Made by a program: the position numbers and the translations under genes. A stretch of 64,000 nucleotides of DNA from Pseudarthrobacter sp. NamE2 (GTDB taxonomy: Bacteria; Actinomycetota; Actinomycetes; Actinomycetales; Micrococcaceae), in NCBI RefSeq assembly GCF_005796205.1, contig NZ_VAHN01000002.1, positions 124,001 to 188,000 of the forward strand, written 5' to 3'. This document shows, piece by piece, positions 1 to 8,755 of the stretch. A model generated the notes under the pieces. It had not been told where the DNA came from, did no database searches, and saw only the letters and a list, made by a program, of their open reading frames with translations. The number at the start of each line of letters is the position of its first letter. Within the stretch, counting starts at the first letter, position 1.

Positions 1-425
1 CTCCGTTTTTCCGCGTTGGTTCGCACCAGCAGATCCGGTGTGAAGTATCCGAAGGCAAGCGCGGCGATCAGGATGCCGAAGCGGGCCGGGGCCGGCGAGG
101 CAAGGAAGTTGAGCAACCCCAGCAATCCCAGACCTAGGGCCAGCAGGGGCTTGACGATCAGGAGACGCTCAAGCGGCCATTCCTTAGGGCGTCCGAGGCC
201 AGCGAGCTGCCTATCAAGCCAAGCGATATAACCGACCGGTGCCATCCTGCGTGCAATGGTGCTAAATCCTGCAGCAAAATTCTGGGGAGCAGCGTTCCGC
301 GCCCGCTGTCCGAGATTTGCCTGGATATTACGTAGAGCCACCCTGTCAGTGGCAGCCACGGACCATACCAAGTAAGTGACCGGCAGAATGATGGCCAAGA
401 TCGCGCCCAGTGCTATCGGTGACAT
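1..425 (-). CDS. tadC: TadC-like pilus assembly membrane protein (3' end cut by window edge)
   Basis: Hand translation of the minus strand from 425 to the edge gives about 141 residues starting MSPIALGAIL, with an N-terminal membrane segment and two more hydrophobic stretches (around LLIVKPLLALGLG and FGILIAALAFGYF). This is the usual beginning of a TadC-type inner-membrane platform protein of the Flp pilus, which pairs with TadB. An ATG at 429-431 lies directly against an AGGAGG (432-437), too close to use, so the ATG at 423-425, six bases away, is preferred. The Shine-Dalgarno overlaps the tadB stop, so the two are translationally coupled. The T2SSF domain itself would lie beyond the window; the family call rests on position and topology. 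Confidence 0.8.
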   Translation of the reverse strand, partial: MSPIALGAILAIILPVTYLVWSVAATDRVALRNIQANLGQRARNAAPQNFAAGFSTIARRMAPVGYIAWLDRQLAGLGRPKEWPLERLLIVKPLLALGLGLLGLLNFLASPAPARFGILIAALAFGYFTPDLLVRTNAEKR

Positions 426-435
426 GTCCATCCTC

Positions 436-1392
436 CTAGTACTTCGGCTTGATTAGACGGCTGAGCCAGATTCCACCGGCCGTGAGCATCACAGCAGCGA
501 CGCCAAGCATCAGGTACCCGGGAACCGTGCTCGTGAAGGTCTTCGAGTATTGGGGATTGATAAAGATCAATGCGAAGAAGAGGACAACCGGCAGGCCCAT
601 GAGGACTGCAGCGGACATCTTGCCTTCCGCGCTGAGCGCCTTGACCTGGCGCCTGATCTGGTTCCGGTCACGTATCGTCTCGCCCACGTGGTCCAAGACC
701 TCAGCCAGGTCTCCACCCACTTCGCGGTGGATCTCGATAGCCTGAGCGATCCACGAAAAGTCTTCACTGCCGGTGCGGGCCGAGACGTCCATCATGGACT
801 CACCCAGATCACGACCGATCCTGGTTTCGTTGACAATGCGGCTCAGTTCCTCCGACATCGGCGCCTCGGACTCCTTTGCAGAGGCATCGATAGCCCTGAG
901 GAGAGAGTGACCAGCCCGCATGCTTCCCGTGAGCATCTGGAGCGTGTCCGGCAACTGTTCGTCAAACCTACTCTTACGCCTGGCTGTGAGCACCGAAAGG
1001 TATGCGAGCATTCCGGCAGGAACCACAATGAGCATGACTATTCCGAGAAATAAACCGCCAAAGAGGAAACCGAGAACACTGCCGCTCAGCGCCCCGGCGC
1101 CCATCATGAGCAGGAAATTCGCCGGCTCAGTCTTGACACCGGACCGTTCGAGTTTCTCGCGGCTGATCAGGAACTCTTTCTTGCCTTTCAGTCGCTTGTT
1201 GATTGCCCCAACCGCAGTATCAGTCAGGATGGTCAATCGGGAGGTCGCTGCAGCTACGTCAGGCCGCCGGCGCGAAAGAGGAATTGTGTGCCGAGGTTTC
1301 AAGACCACGGTGAACAGCACAAGGACTGCCGCGAAGATCAGGAGGACACCCAGCACCATCATCATGACCGAGGGCTCGGCGGTTCCCATCAC
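436..1392 (-). CDS. tadB: TadB, type II secretion F-family platform protein of Flp pilus
   Basis: The product is 318 aa with an N-terminal membrane helix (residues about 12-30), a hydrophobic hairpin near 90-135, a cytoplasmic T2SSF domain near 145-265 (LPDTLQMLTGSMRAG, then the EVGGDLAEVLDHV region) and two C-terminal helices. Members of this family form the inner-membrane platform that couples the CpaF ATPase to pilin extrusion. The frame starts GTGATG: the GTG at 1392 or the ATG at 1389 are both possible, and the upstream cpaF stop overlaps them (GTGATG/TGA). Gene order cpaF–tadB–tadC is the standard tad order, so the call is firm. Confidence 0.92.
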   Translation of the reverse strand: MMGTAEPSVMMMVLGVLLIFAAVLVLFTVVLKPRHTIPLSRRRPDVAAATSRLTILTDTAVGAINKRLKGKKEFLISREKLERSGVKTEPANFLLMMGAGALSGSVLGFLFGGLFLGIVMLIVVPAGMLAYLSVLTARRKSRFDEQLPDTLQMLTGSMRAGHSLLRAIDASAKESEAPMSEELSRIVNETRIGRDLGESMMDVSARTGSEDFSWIAQAIEIHREVGGDLAEVLDHVGETIRDRNQIRRQVKALSAEGKMSAAVLMGLPVVLFFALIFINPQYSKTFTSTVPGYLMLGVAAVMLTAGGIWLSRLIKPKY

Positions 1393-2846
1393 CGTCCCCT
1401 TACCGCTTGGGCGCCGAATACTGACGGAGAAATCCTGATCCCAAGTTCATCAAACCTGTCAGTGAACCGGGGCCGAACTCCAGTCGGGACAGGCTTACCC
1501 AAAAAGCGGCCGTTCGCATCGATCCCCGCCGAGTAGTCGAAAACGAAGGCGTCCTGGAGGGTGACGATGTCACCCTCCATACCCTGAACCTCCGTAATGT
1601 GGGTGACCCGACGAGTACCGTCTCGAAGCCGTGATATGTGGACGATTAGATTTACCGCCGAGGCGATCTGCTCGCGAATTGCCCGAAGGGGCAGGTCCAT
1701 TCCGGCCATGAGAACCAGTGTCTCCAGACGCGCGACCGCGTCACGCGGGGAGTTAGCATGCACCGTGGAGATGGAGCCGTCATGCCCCGTGTTCATGGCC
1801 TGGAGCATGTCCAGCGACTCGCCGCCACGGACCTCACCTACGACTATTCGGTCAGGGCGCATACGCAGCGAGTTGCGAACCAAGTCACGGATTGAAACTT
1901 CGCCCTTGCCCTCAATGTTGGCAGGCCGGCTTTCAAGCCGCACCACATGATCCTGCTGAAGCTGAAGTTCCACCGCATCTTCGATGGTCACGATGCGGTC
2001 GGTCGCGGGAATGAAGGACGACAAAACATTCAGCATCGTCGTCTTTCCCGTACCTGTACCGCCGGAGACGATGATGTTCATACGTGCGTGCACGCAAGCC
2101 TGAAGAAGTTCAGCCATCTCCGGCGAAAGGCTTCCGAAACTGATGAGCTTCTCGACGGTGAGTGCTTCGCGCCCAAACTTCCGGATTGTCAGAGAGGCCC
2201 CGTTTACCGCAAGTGGTGGAATGATCGCGTTGACGCGTGAACCATCCGGAAGGCGAGCGTCCACCAGTGGTGAGGACTCGTCGATGCGGCGTCCAATCCG
2301 CGTCACGATCCTCTCGATTACCCGGCGTAGCGCATCTTCGCTGCTGAACTTTGTATCTGTTAGGAACAGATGGCCGTTCCTCTCCACATAAATCTGATCG
2401 GCACGGTTAACCATAATTTCAGTGACTGAGGGATCGTCCAGATAACGCTGCATCGGACCATGCCCCAGGACGTCGTCGATAATTTCCCTAGTTAGGCGTT
2501 GGCGTTCTCCTTGGGACAGTGGAACCTGTTCCTCGTCAACCACCGCTTTCAGCTCATCTTTCACGAACTGATGCAGTTCTGACTCTTCGAGGGAGGAATC
2601 AGTGATGCGGGAACCAAGCCGCTCGTAAAGAGCCTGGCTGGCACGCTCTTTCAGGCCGGCAAGGGCTTCACTGGCATGACCCGTGCTCACCTGCTCTAAA
2701 AGGCTCGTGTTAGCTTGTTCGGCTTCCTGGGCTTGCTGGATGGCGCCCAGTGTGGATGGAAGCGGCGCTGCTTCCGGGATGGCGGTTAGCTCGGACCCAA
2801 CGACTTCTTCGCCCCGCAATTTTGCAAACCTGTGTGAAAGAGTCAC
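1389..2846 (-). CDS. cpaF: CpaF/TadA secretion ATPase of Flp pilus
   Basis: This 485-aa protein is the cytoplasmic ATPase that powers Flp pilus assembly. Visible motifs are Walker [10 protein letters not shown] at 262-270, the Walker B/Asp-box stretch RIVVGEVRG at 333-341 and the His-box [14 protein letters not shown] at 354-367, all in the expected order. The first 80 residues are a variable, low-complexity extension. A GTG start at 2846 overlaps the upstream cpaE stop by four bases (GTGA), and its own stop overlaps tadB, so cpaE–cpaF–tadB are tightly coupled. Length and motif spacing are normal for a TadA-type ATPase. Confidence 0.96.
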   Translation of the reverse strand: MTLSHRFAKLRGEEVVGSELTAIPEAAPLPSTLGAIQQAQEAEQANTSLLEQVSTGHASEALAGLKERASQALYERLGSRITDSSLEESELHQFVKDELKAVVDEEQVPLSQGERQRLTREIIDDVLGHGPMQRYLDDPSVTEIMVNRADQIYVERNGHLFLTDTKFSSEDALRRVIERIVTRIGRRIDESSPLVDARLPDGSRVNAIIPPLAVNGASLTIRKFGREALTVEKLISFGSLSPEMAELLQACVHARMNIIVSGGTGTGKTTMLNVLSSFIPATDRIVTIEDAVELQLQQDHVVRLESRPANIEGKGEVSIRDLVRNSLRMRPDRIVVGEVRGGESLDMLQAMNTGHDGSISTVHANSPRDAVARLETLVLMAGMDLPLRAIREQIASAVNLIVHISRLRDGTRRVTHITEVQGMEGDIVTLQDAFVFDYSAGIDANGRFLGKPVPTGVRPRFTDRFDELGIRISPSVFGAQAVRGR

Positions 2847-4042
2847 TGTACTACCGCCCTTCTGTGGAGCTTCTTACGCGGGGCTTCCCAGTTTGGCTTG
2901 AAACGCTCGACAAGCTGCCGGAGGCCCTTGGCGGCTGAGTCCCGGCTACCGTCCTGTAGCAAGGGAACACCTTTATTGGTTGAGAATGGAACCGCCCGGG
3001 ACTTCGGCAGCACCACATCTACGGGAGCGCCGATGGTTGCTTCTACGTCCTGCACCGTAAGGCCCGTCCTTCGATCGGCCATGTTGAGCACTACGTGCCT
3101 GTTATCAGGCAGCAGGTCAAGTTCCGAAAGAATCTGGAACCCGGTCCGCAAGCCGCGAATGCTCGGAACGTCCATCCCACAAACCCATACAGCGTCCGTG
3201 GCCTGCTCCAGCGTGGCAAGCACATGTTCCCCAAGCCCAGGTGCAGTGTCGACCACAACGTATTGGAACTCGGCCCTCAGTTGGCCAAGCAAATGACCAA
3301 TATGGTCCCCGGAGATTTTGTCCATGTCGATGGGATTGCGGGGAGCGCATAGGACATACATGTTTGCCGGGTGCATGGACAAGTAAGTCTTGAGCACCAT
3401 AGCGTCCTGGCTTGCAGCTCCAACTACAGCATCTGTAATGGTGAAGTCGGGCTCCAGCATCAATCCGCTTGCTACGTCGCCAAACTGCAAATCGAGATCC
3501 ACAACCACTACGCTCATCGGGGCGACCTGGCCCAAGCCGACCGCAATGTTAGTGGCAACGGTTGTCTTGCCCACTCCGCCTTTAGGGGACATAACAGCGA
3601 TCACACGTCCACCCTCTGCAGTGGGGCGTTCAGCGGTGCTGGGAGTTAATCCCCGTCTCCTGCCAGCCGCGGCAAGACTGGCGCGTTCCACTAAAGCTCG
3701 CACCTGATCCATGTCAGCGGAGGGCGGCAGCAGGTCCCTGATGCCTGAGCGCATCGCGTTCAGTGCCAGCTCTCCGTCGTCATTTGCTGCCAGGACGATG
3801 CTGATCTCCGGATACTGAAGGTCCATCACTGCAGCGAATTTGAGGGCTTCGTCCTGTGGAAGGCCGGGGCCGAGGATCAGTACTTCCGGCGGTTCGCCTG
3901 CCTGCAGGCGAAGGATGTCGTCGGGCGATTCGGGCAGGTAGTCAGCCTGGAAATACTGGAGTGACCCGCTCAGAGGGGCCACCGACGCCCGAACTTTGCG
4001 TTCGTAGTCAGTCGATGGGGAAATCAATATGAAACGGCTCAT
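2843..4042 (-). CDS. cpaE: CpaE/TadZ-like pilus localisation ATPase
   Basis: The 399-aa product has an N-terminal receiver-like domain (about 1-125) and a MinD/ParA-type ATPase domain from about 145, with the deviant Walker A SPKGGVGKTT at 152-161 and a VVVDLDLQFGDV Walker A' region near 184. TadZ/CpaE proteins place the Tad machine in the cell. The N-terminal domain lacks the obvious acidic pocket of a true response regulator, so it is probably not phosphorylated (inference). The ATG at 4042 overlaps the cpaB stop (ATGA). Confidence 0.9.
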   Translation of the reverse strand: MSRFILISPSTDYERKVRASVAPLSGSLQYFQADYLPESPDDILRLQAGEPPEVLILGPGLPQDEALKFAAVMDLQYPEISIVLAANDDGELALNAMRSGIRDLLPPSADMDQVRALVERASLAAAGRRRGLTPSTAERPTAEGGRVIAVMSPKGGVGKTTVATNIAVGLGQVAPMSVVVVDLDLQFGDVASGLMLEPDFTITDAVVGAASQDAMVLKTYLSMHPANMYVLCAPRNPIDMDKISGDHIGHLLGQLRAEFQYVVVDTAPGLGEHVLATLEQATDAVWVCGMDVPSIRGLRTGFQILSELDLLPDNRHVVLNMADRRTGLTVQDVEATIGAPVDVVLPKSRAVPFSTNKGVPLLQDGSRDSAAKGLRQLVERFKPNWEAPRKKLHRRAVVQ

Positions 4043-4791
4043 CGGAATACCTTTGCGCTATTGACGACCCCGTTGGTGCCTTCGGTAGCGTCTGCCGGTT
4101 CTTTGGAGAGGTAGATTTTTCCGAACTCGGCGGCGTAAACCAGCTTTTCAGCATCAACGGCGTTCCTGGCGAATGTAATGAGATAAGAGTCGCTCGAAGC
4201 TGGCTTGTCCGAATTCTCAGAGTTCAGGGCGCCTTGAGCACTGGCCTGCGTAGCCTCGCCCTGCGTCTGTGCAGCCTGCCCGGAGCCGAACTGCACCGCC
4301 GTCACTAAAACTTTGTGAAAGGTCAACTGCGTCGCATCATTGAGTGAAATGAACACGCCTACCGTGTCGCCAGCCTGGATCTTGCCACCCACAACCCGGT
4401 CGATGCTGAGCCGTACAGTGACCTCTTGGAGTCCTTCAGGAACTTTTACCCTCGCCGGGCCAAGGAAGGCAGTTGTGTCTACCAGGCGGCTGGTCAAGAG
4501 TTGTTCACCTGGCTGCAGTGCCACCGCCGTTACCTTCGAGCTGACGGACGCGAGGTCGGCCACCACACCCTCTGCCACGGCAGTCCGAGGAACAGTTTTT
4601 GTAGCAAGGTACTGGCCAAGCTCGTTGGCTGGTGTTCCGGCCGGCACTTCCTGCTTGACCACCAAAACATCTTCCGTTTCAGTGTTGGCGAGTGCGCGTC
4701 TATCCGCGCCCTGCACGTAATTGAATAGAAGGACCGTGCCTATGATCGCTACAACCAATGCGGCAATGCCTCCCAGTAGGCGTGCTTTCAT
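4039..4791 (-). CDS. cpaB: CpaB/RcpC-like pilus assembly protein with SAF domain
   Basis: This 250-aa protein begins with a membrane anchor (residues 4-26) followed by a SAF-type domain (about 40-105: LVVKQEVPAGTPANEL, then LQPGEQLLTSRLVD) and an RcpC-like region. CpaB/RcpC proteins are envelope parts of the Tad machine; in a monoderm cell it probably sits outside the membrane near the cell wall. A segment at about 160-195 is rich in Gln, Ala and Ser and probably unstructured. It overlaps cpaE by four bases and follows the TadG-like gene after a 19-bp gap. Confidence 0.88.
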   Translation of the reverse strand: MKARLLGGIAALVVAIIGTVLLFNYVQGADRRALANTETEDVLVVKQEVPAGTPANELGQYLATKTVPRTAVAEGVVADLASVSSKVTAVALQPGEQLLTSRLVDTTAFLGPARVKVPEGLQEVTVRLSIDRVVGGKIQAGDTVGVFISLNDATQLTFHKVLVTAVQFGSGQAAQTQGEATQASAQGALNSENSDKPASSDSYLITFARNAVDAEKLVYAAEFGKIYLSKEPADATEGTNGVVNSAKVFR

Positions 4792-4810
4792 TGCTTCCCC
4801 TTATTGATTA

Positions 4811-5815
4811 CTACTTGATGAGTCGGATTTCAGATGTACCGAGGTCGACGCCTCCGGGAACAGAACTGCCTGAGCCGATTGCTGCGAACTTGACGAATTG
4901 GCCAATGACGCATCGGTCATTGCCGCCAGTGCAGGCCAAAGCACTGGTCATGCCGGGATCGGCGCTGGTGTTCCGGAACTCATAAACCCCGTTGTTGCCG
5001 AACTTCCAGCCCCAAATTTTGAAGGTCGCATAGCCAATGATGTTGAATGTGGCGTTCTGGCCTGTGCCGCTAGCGACATCGAAGACGGGGAACGGCACTT
5101 TGACTTCTCCCCCCTCCAAAATTGTGGTTTTCCAGTTCTCCAGGATGGTCGCGCAGCCGCTGGGTGGATTGTTTCCTGGGTCTGAGCCCATATCATTCGT
5201 CCCAACGTGTGTGACCGCATTGCAGGGGGTGTCTTCATCCAGCCAGCCCCAACCACCTGCGATCTGCGTACCGGAAGGCCCTGTGCAAGTTCCACCCGGC
5301 TTGTACGACATCTTCTGCACCTCCGCCGTTTGGCTACCTGAGGTCAAGTTGAAGCAGTTGTCCGACAATGCCAGCGGGAATCCTGATCCACTTCCAGGTA
5401 CGCCATAGCCGGCGACCGCTTGCGCTCCCACAGTCACGGGACCCGCATTTATGGCATTCGCGAACAAGTTCGTTAGGAAGCTGGATGAGCCGTTCTTAGT
5501 GGACGTGGTCACTGTGACCTGGGTGGGTACACTAAGGTCAACGGCGGCCATGCTGGCGGCATCGTTCGAGTTGGAGTTGGCTAAGCCGTCTGCTAGAGCC
5601 GAATTGCAGGTGCCTTGCTTACAGCTGAGCGCTACCGCCAGGGCGCCCGCGTCGGCCCCGTTTTGTAGCTGAGCACGTTCCGAATAAATCTGGCCTACGT
5701 CAACTGCCATAGCGCCGGCCCCGATGAGCACTAACATCATGATCGCCACGGTTACGCCTGCCGCACCCCGTTCACCTGAGTTCCGGGATCGCATGACTCT
5801 AATTAACCGCCGCAT
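4811..5815 (-). CDS. TadG-like Flp pilus protein (Tad-like N-terminal domain)
   Basis: The product is 334 aa. The N-terminus carries a GERGAAGVTVAIMML pilin-like junction and the Tad-like signature AVDVGQIYSERAQLQNGADA followed by GALAVALS, typical of TadG-type minor pilins or assembly proteins. The rest is an exported region with paired cysteines (CKQGTC, CTGGNDRC and single Cys between), which suggests disulfide-stabilised surface structure. The start overlaps the end of the TadE-like gene by 13 bp. The C-terminal two-thirds is variable in this family and its exact role is unknown. Confidence 0.82.
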   Translation of the reverse strand: MRRLIRVMRSRNSGERGAAGVTVAIMMLVLIGAGAMAVDVGQIYSERAQLQNGADAGALAVALSCKQGTCNSALADGLANSNSNDAASMAAVDLSVPTQVTVTTSTKNGSSSFLTNLFANAINAGPVTVGAQAVAGYGVPGSGSGFPLALSDNCFNLTSGSQTAEVQKMSYKPGGTCTGPSGTQIAGGWGWLDEDTPCNAVTHVGTNDMGSDPGNNPPSGCATILENWKTTILEGGEVKVPFPVFDVASGTGQNATFNIIGYATFKIWGWKFGNNGVYEFRNTSADPGMTSALACTGGNDRCVIGQFVKFAAIGSGSSVPGGVDLGTSEIRLIK

Positions 5816-6201
5816 TGCATGGCTCCTTTCCCTGTCACAGAGAGGCTGGACCCAAAAAAACCAGTCAATGATGGACCGGTGTAGGTCACCTTTACCAGGG
5901 CGTTCGATGCGGGCGATGTTGCGGGACAGGTGGCTGCCGAATAGTCAAAGCTCAGCAGGCTCGAGTTAATTGAGGGTGCGCCTGCCTTGCCGGCGGCGGT
6001 GGCCTTAGCGGTGTCCTTGGTGATTGCCATGGTCCGAGCTGCTTCTCTCGAGGCTTGGGTCACGGAAACCTGGATGTTGTAGGCATTCGAAAATTCAACG
6101 ATGCCGATAAGTAACGCCACCAAGACGGGGGCGACAAGGGCGAACTCGACAGCGACGGCGCCCCGCTCCTTGTCATCCGCGTTTGTTTGTCTGCGTTTCA
6201 A
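5803..6201 (-). CDS. TadE-like minor pseudopilin
   Basis: A 132-aa protein with a short basic leader, the pilin-like cleavage context ERG^AVAVEFALV (Gly14, with Glu at +5 of the mature chain) and one hydrophobic helix, followed by the TadE hallmark SVTQASREAARTMA. TadE proteins are processed by the Tad prepilin peptidase and act as minor pilins. The C-terminal region is short and has one Cys near the end (MQCGG) plus one in the middle (AATCPA), a possible disulfide. It lies between the flp gene with its hairpin and the TadG-like gene. Confidence 0.87.
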   Translation of the reverse strand: MKRRQTNADDKERGAVAVEFALVAPVLVALLIGIVEFSNAYNIQVSVTQASREAARTMAITKDTAKATAAGKAGAPSINSSLLSFDYSAATCPATSPASNALVKVTYTGPSLTGFFGSSLSVTGKGAMQCGG

Positions 6202-6245
6202 CGCGTCCCCCTGGGCTGCTGGACTGCTGGGCTAGGAAATAGGTG

Positions 6246-6275
6246 CGGTGTGCCGCGCTGTTGCGCGGCACACCG
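6246..6275 (-). terminator. Perfect 13-bp stem-loop between flp and the TadE-like gene
   Basis: The stem CGGTGTGCCGCGC (6246-6258) and its exact complement (6263-6275) enclose a TGTT loop. It lies just after the flp stop on the transcribed strand. There is no U-tract, so it may act as an attenuator or mRNA stabiliser that keeps pilin transcripts more abundant than the downstream operon (inference). Confidence 0.7.
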
Positions 6276-6285
6276 TTGTCGATGC

Positions 6286-6486
6286 TTACCAGGCGCCGAC
6301 CTTGCCGGCGAGGCCGTTGAAGAAGGTGTTGAGGTTGCCGCCGAAGAGGGTGACGCCGGCGACAATGACGAGCGCGATGAGACCGACCAGGAGCGAGTAC
6401 TCCGTTGCCGTGGCGCCCTTTTCGGAAGAGAAGCGATCCTTGACGCCAGCGACAAATGCCATCATCGAGACCATAAGAGAAGTCAT
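6286..6486 (-). CDS. flp: Flp-type major pilin (type IVb)
   Basis: This 66-aa protein is a prepilin with a 24-residue leader ending in Gly24, followed by ATATEYSLLVGLIALVIVAG. Glu and Tyr at +5 and +6 of the mature chain are the type IVb signature, and the predicted mature pilin is 42 residues. It would be polymerised by the CpaF/TadB/TadC machine encoded downstream after cleavage by the upstream peptidase. An AAGGAC Shine-Dalgarno lies before the start (6493-6498). The length matches Flp/Fap pilins. Confidence 0.95.
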   Translation of the reverse strand: MTSLMVSMMAFVAGVKDRFSSEKGATATEYSLLVGLIALVIVAGVTLFGGNLNTFFNGLAGKVGAW

Positions 6487-6752
6487 TGTAATGTCCTTAA
6501 TTCGGTGAAATGGATTGATTTGATTCCAACGAATTTCCAGCTGCCCCCATAAACATTTAGCGGCTGGACTTCGCTAAGAAGAGATTGTCATTCGGGGGTT
6601 AGTTGCAACAATGCGTAGTGGTACTCGACTTTTTCAAGGAACGCAAAATGTACGTACTTGAAACGGGCCCAGAGTACTCAGAGGCGAGGTGAGTACACGG
6701 AGTCACTACTTGGTTTGTGGTCTGCGCGCCGGGAAAGAGGCGCTTGAAGCTG
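6487..6752. promoter_or_regulatory. Intergenic region upstream of flp with a cluster of GAGTAC motifs
   Basis: This 266-bp AT-richer stretch must hold the flp promoter (minus strand). GAGTAC or its complement occurs at 6621-6626, twice in the palindrome GAGTACTC (6672-6679) and at 6691-6696. A second palindrome, GTACGTAC, lies at 6650-6657. A TTGAAA-like -35 on the minus strand is visible at about 6632-6637, but its -10 is weak. The repeated hexamers may be a regulator-binding cluster; this is inference. Confidence 0.4.
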
Positions 6753-7418
6753 CTACGCGAAGAAGAGCGCGGCGAACGCAGTAGCGCCAAGCATGGAGGG
6801 GCCGTGAGCCACTTCTGTCACCGTCTCGCTGCTCTTCCGGCGCAAAACGACCACTGTGATAAGGCCATTCAGGACGAACCCGAGGAGACCGCCATGGAGC
6901 AGATGACTCCAACCTAGGTACCCGAGGTACAGCCCGACCGGCGCTGCCAGCTTCACATCGCCCATGCCGATGCCGCCGGGCGAAATTAGTCCCAAAAGAA
7001 GGTACCCGGCAAACAAAATTGCGGCTCCCAGCACTGCCCGTAACAAATTGTCAGCTTGTTGATTGAGTATTCCGGGCGCCAAAAGCAGCAAAAGGCCGCC
7101 TGCGAGCAGCGCCAGTACAAGCGGGTTGGGCAGCAGATGCAGGGCAATATCAATTCGCGCGAGCTGCACCCCTAAAACGGCCAAGAAAATATATGCCGGC
7201 AGTCCGAGGCTGATTCCAATGCGCGCAGCAAAGGCGGCGCAGACAAGCCCGGTAAGAGCCGCCGTCGTGATTCTGACAGGAAGGGAGGGAAGCCTGCCCA
7301 GCCTGGGCAGGCGCCTTGCTATCAGGGCCTCCGTGGCAGGGGAAAGGACGCAACCTAGGAGTGCCATGGCCACGACCCAAGGCCACCATGAAGAGCTGTC
7401 GTAACCTGCTGCAAACAC
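6753..7418 (-). CDS. A24 prepilin peptidase (TadV/CpaA type)
   Basis: The 221-aa polytopic protein carries the two catalytic aspartates of A24 prepilin peptidases: Asp90 in ARIDIALHLLPN and Asp154 in GIGMGDVKL. It lacks the N-terminal methylase domain with four cysteines seen in PilD, as expected for the short TadV/actinobacterial type. Its substrates are probably the Flp and TadE-like pilins encoded just downstream. A GTG start at 7418 is preceded by AGGGGG at good spacing. The 266-bp gap to flp suggests a separate promoter for the pilin. Confidence 0.9.
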   Translation of the reverse strand: MFAAGYDSSSWWPWVVAMALLGCVLSPATEALIARRLPRLGRLPSLPVRITTAALTGLVCAAFAARIGISLGLPAYIFLAVLGVQLARIDIALHLLPNPLVLALLAGGLLLLLAPGILNQQADNLLRAVLGAAILFAGYLLLGLISPGGIGMGDVKLAAPVGLYLGYLGWSHLLHGGLLGFVLNGLITVVVLRRKSSETVTEVAHGPSMLGATAFAALFFA

Positions 7419-7476
7419 CGCGACCCCCTGCGTCCTCGGGCCGGCAGGCGCTCAAGCGGCATCCGGCTACCCCATT

Positions 7477-7506
7477 TTGACCCTGAACCCCTTATCGCGC
7501 TAATCT
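7477..7506 (+). promoter_or_regulatory. Candidate sigma-A promoter for rplM–rpsI
   Basis: TTGACC (7477-7482), an 18-bp spacer and TAATCT (7501-7506) fit a housekeeping promoter. It would give a leader of about 200 nt before rplM. The 295-bp gap 7419-7713 otherwise shows no coding signal; the divergent peptidase promoter must also lie here. Confidence 0.5.
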
Positions 7507-7713
7507 TGATAGTCGTTGTGCGTGTCCTATTCCGATGGCGCGTGCCCGTCTGAGAATCCGGTTGCAGGATAACTACTCGGCAGGCACATTCGGAACCTCA
7601 GGATGACTGGTACATAGAGTCCTCACCTCTGCTCCGGTAACGCGCAGATAGCAGGCGTCCACTTTCGTGTGGCGCCTAAACAAGAACGCCAGAACAAGAA
7701 CGAGGCAAACACC

Positions 7714-8157
7714 GTGCGTACGTACACCCCGAAGCCCGGCGATATCAACCGCCAGTGGCACGTCATTGACGCCACCGACGTTGTCCTTGGCCGTCTTGCA
7801 AGCCAGACCGCAATCCTGCTGCGCGGCAAGCACAAGGCCACCTATGCATCCCACATGGACATGGGCGACTTCGTCATCATCATCAACGCTGAAAAGGTTG
7901 CCCTGACCGGCTCCAAGCTGGACCAGAAGCGCGCCTACCGCCACTCCGGCTACCCGGGCGGCCTGACCTCCGTCAACTACGCGGAGCTGCTCGAGTCGAA
8001 CCCGGTCCGTGCCGTGGAGAAGGCCATCAAGGGCATGCTCCCCAAGAACTCCCTGGCTGCCCAGCAGTTGAGCAAGCTGAAGGTGTACCGCGGTGCTGAG
8101 CACCCGCACGCCGCCCAGCAGCCCAAGACTTTCGAAATCACCCAGGTCGCCCAGTAG
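7714..8157 (+). CDS. rplM: 50S ribosomal protein L13
   Basis: The product is 147 aa and begins [15 protein letters not shown], the usual actinobacterial L13 N-terminus. The open frame extends 15 codons upstream, but the GTG at 7714 has a GAGG Shine-Dalgarno at 7702-7705 and matches the family start. L13 is an early-assembly protein of the large subunit. The motifs [14 protein letters not shown] and [13 protein letters not shown] are characteristic. It forms the standard operon with rpsI. Confidence 0.97.
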   Translation: MRTYTPKPGDINRQWHVIDATDVVLGRLASQTAILLRGKHKATYASHMDMGDFVIIINAEKVALTGSKLDQKRAYRHSGYPGGLTSVNYAELLESNPVRAVEKAIKGMLPKNSLAAQQLSKLKVYRGAEHPHAAQQPKTFEITQVAQ

Positions 8158-8195
8158 TCCTGGCCACCAAACAACTTACTTATCCAAGGAGAATC

Positions 8196-8702
8196 GTGGC
8201 TCAGAACGAAGAACTGACCACCGAGGCCGTTGAGGCCGAGGAAAACCTGACCAGCTACACCTCTGAGAGCACTGCTGTTGAAGCTGCTCCCAAGAAGGAG
8301 CGCCCGGCCCTGACCGTTGCCGGCGCTGCAGTTGGCCGCCGCAAGGAAGCCGTTGCCCGCGTTCGCGTTGTGCCCGGCACCGGCAAGTGGACCATCAACG
8401 GCCGCGAGCTGGCGAACTACTTCCCGAACAAGCTGCACCAGCAGGACGTCAACGAGCCCTTCAAGATCCTCGATCTTGAAGGTGCCTACGACGTTATCGC
8501 CCGTATCCACGGAGGTGGCATCTCCGGCCAGGCAGGTGCCCTGCGCCTCGGCATCGCCCGTTCACTGAACGAGATCGACGTCGAGAACAACCGCGCCACC
8601 CTGAAGAAGGCCGGTTACCTGTCCCGCGACGCCCGTGTCATCGAGCGTAAGAAGGCTGGTCTTAAGAAGGCCCGCAAGGCCCAGCAGTACTCCAAGCGCT
8701 AA
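8196..8702 (+). CDS. rpsI: 30S ribosomal protein S9
   Basis: This 168-aa protein has an acidic N-terminal extension of about 45 residues (common in actinobacterial S9) and then the S9 core with [15 protein letters not shown] and the C-terminal [17 protein letters not shown] tail that reaches the P-site tRNA. The start is GTG at 8196 behind AAGGAG. It lies 38 bp after rplM. In most actinobacteria glmM follows directly; here an oppositely oriented glycosyltransferase module intervenes. Confidence 0.97.
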   Translation: MAQNEELTTEAVEAEENLTSYTSESTAVEAAPKKERPALTVAGAAVGRRKEAVARVRVVPGTGKWTINGRELANYFPNKLHQQDVNEPFKILDLEGAYDVIARIHGGGISGQAGALRLGIARSLNEIDVENNRATLKKAGYLSRDARVIERKKAGLKKARKAQQYSKR

Positions 8703-8719
8703 ATTCGCTTGCACAAAAA

Positions 8720-8746
8720 GCCCGTCCCGCCATTGGCGGGGCGGGC
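8720..8746. terminator. Bidirectional terminator between rpsI and GT39 gene
   Basis: A 12-bp GC-rich stem (8720-8731 with 8735-8746, one G-U pair) separates two convergent genes. On the minus strand it is followed by CTTTTTG, giving a classical intrinsic terminator for the glycosyltransferase operon. On the plus strand the U-tract is weak. Confidence 0.75.
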
Positions 8747-8755
8747 TCCTTGCAT

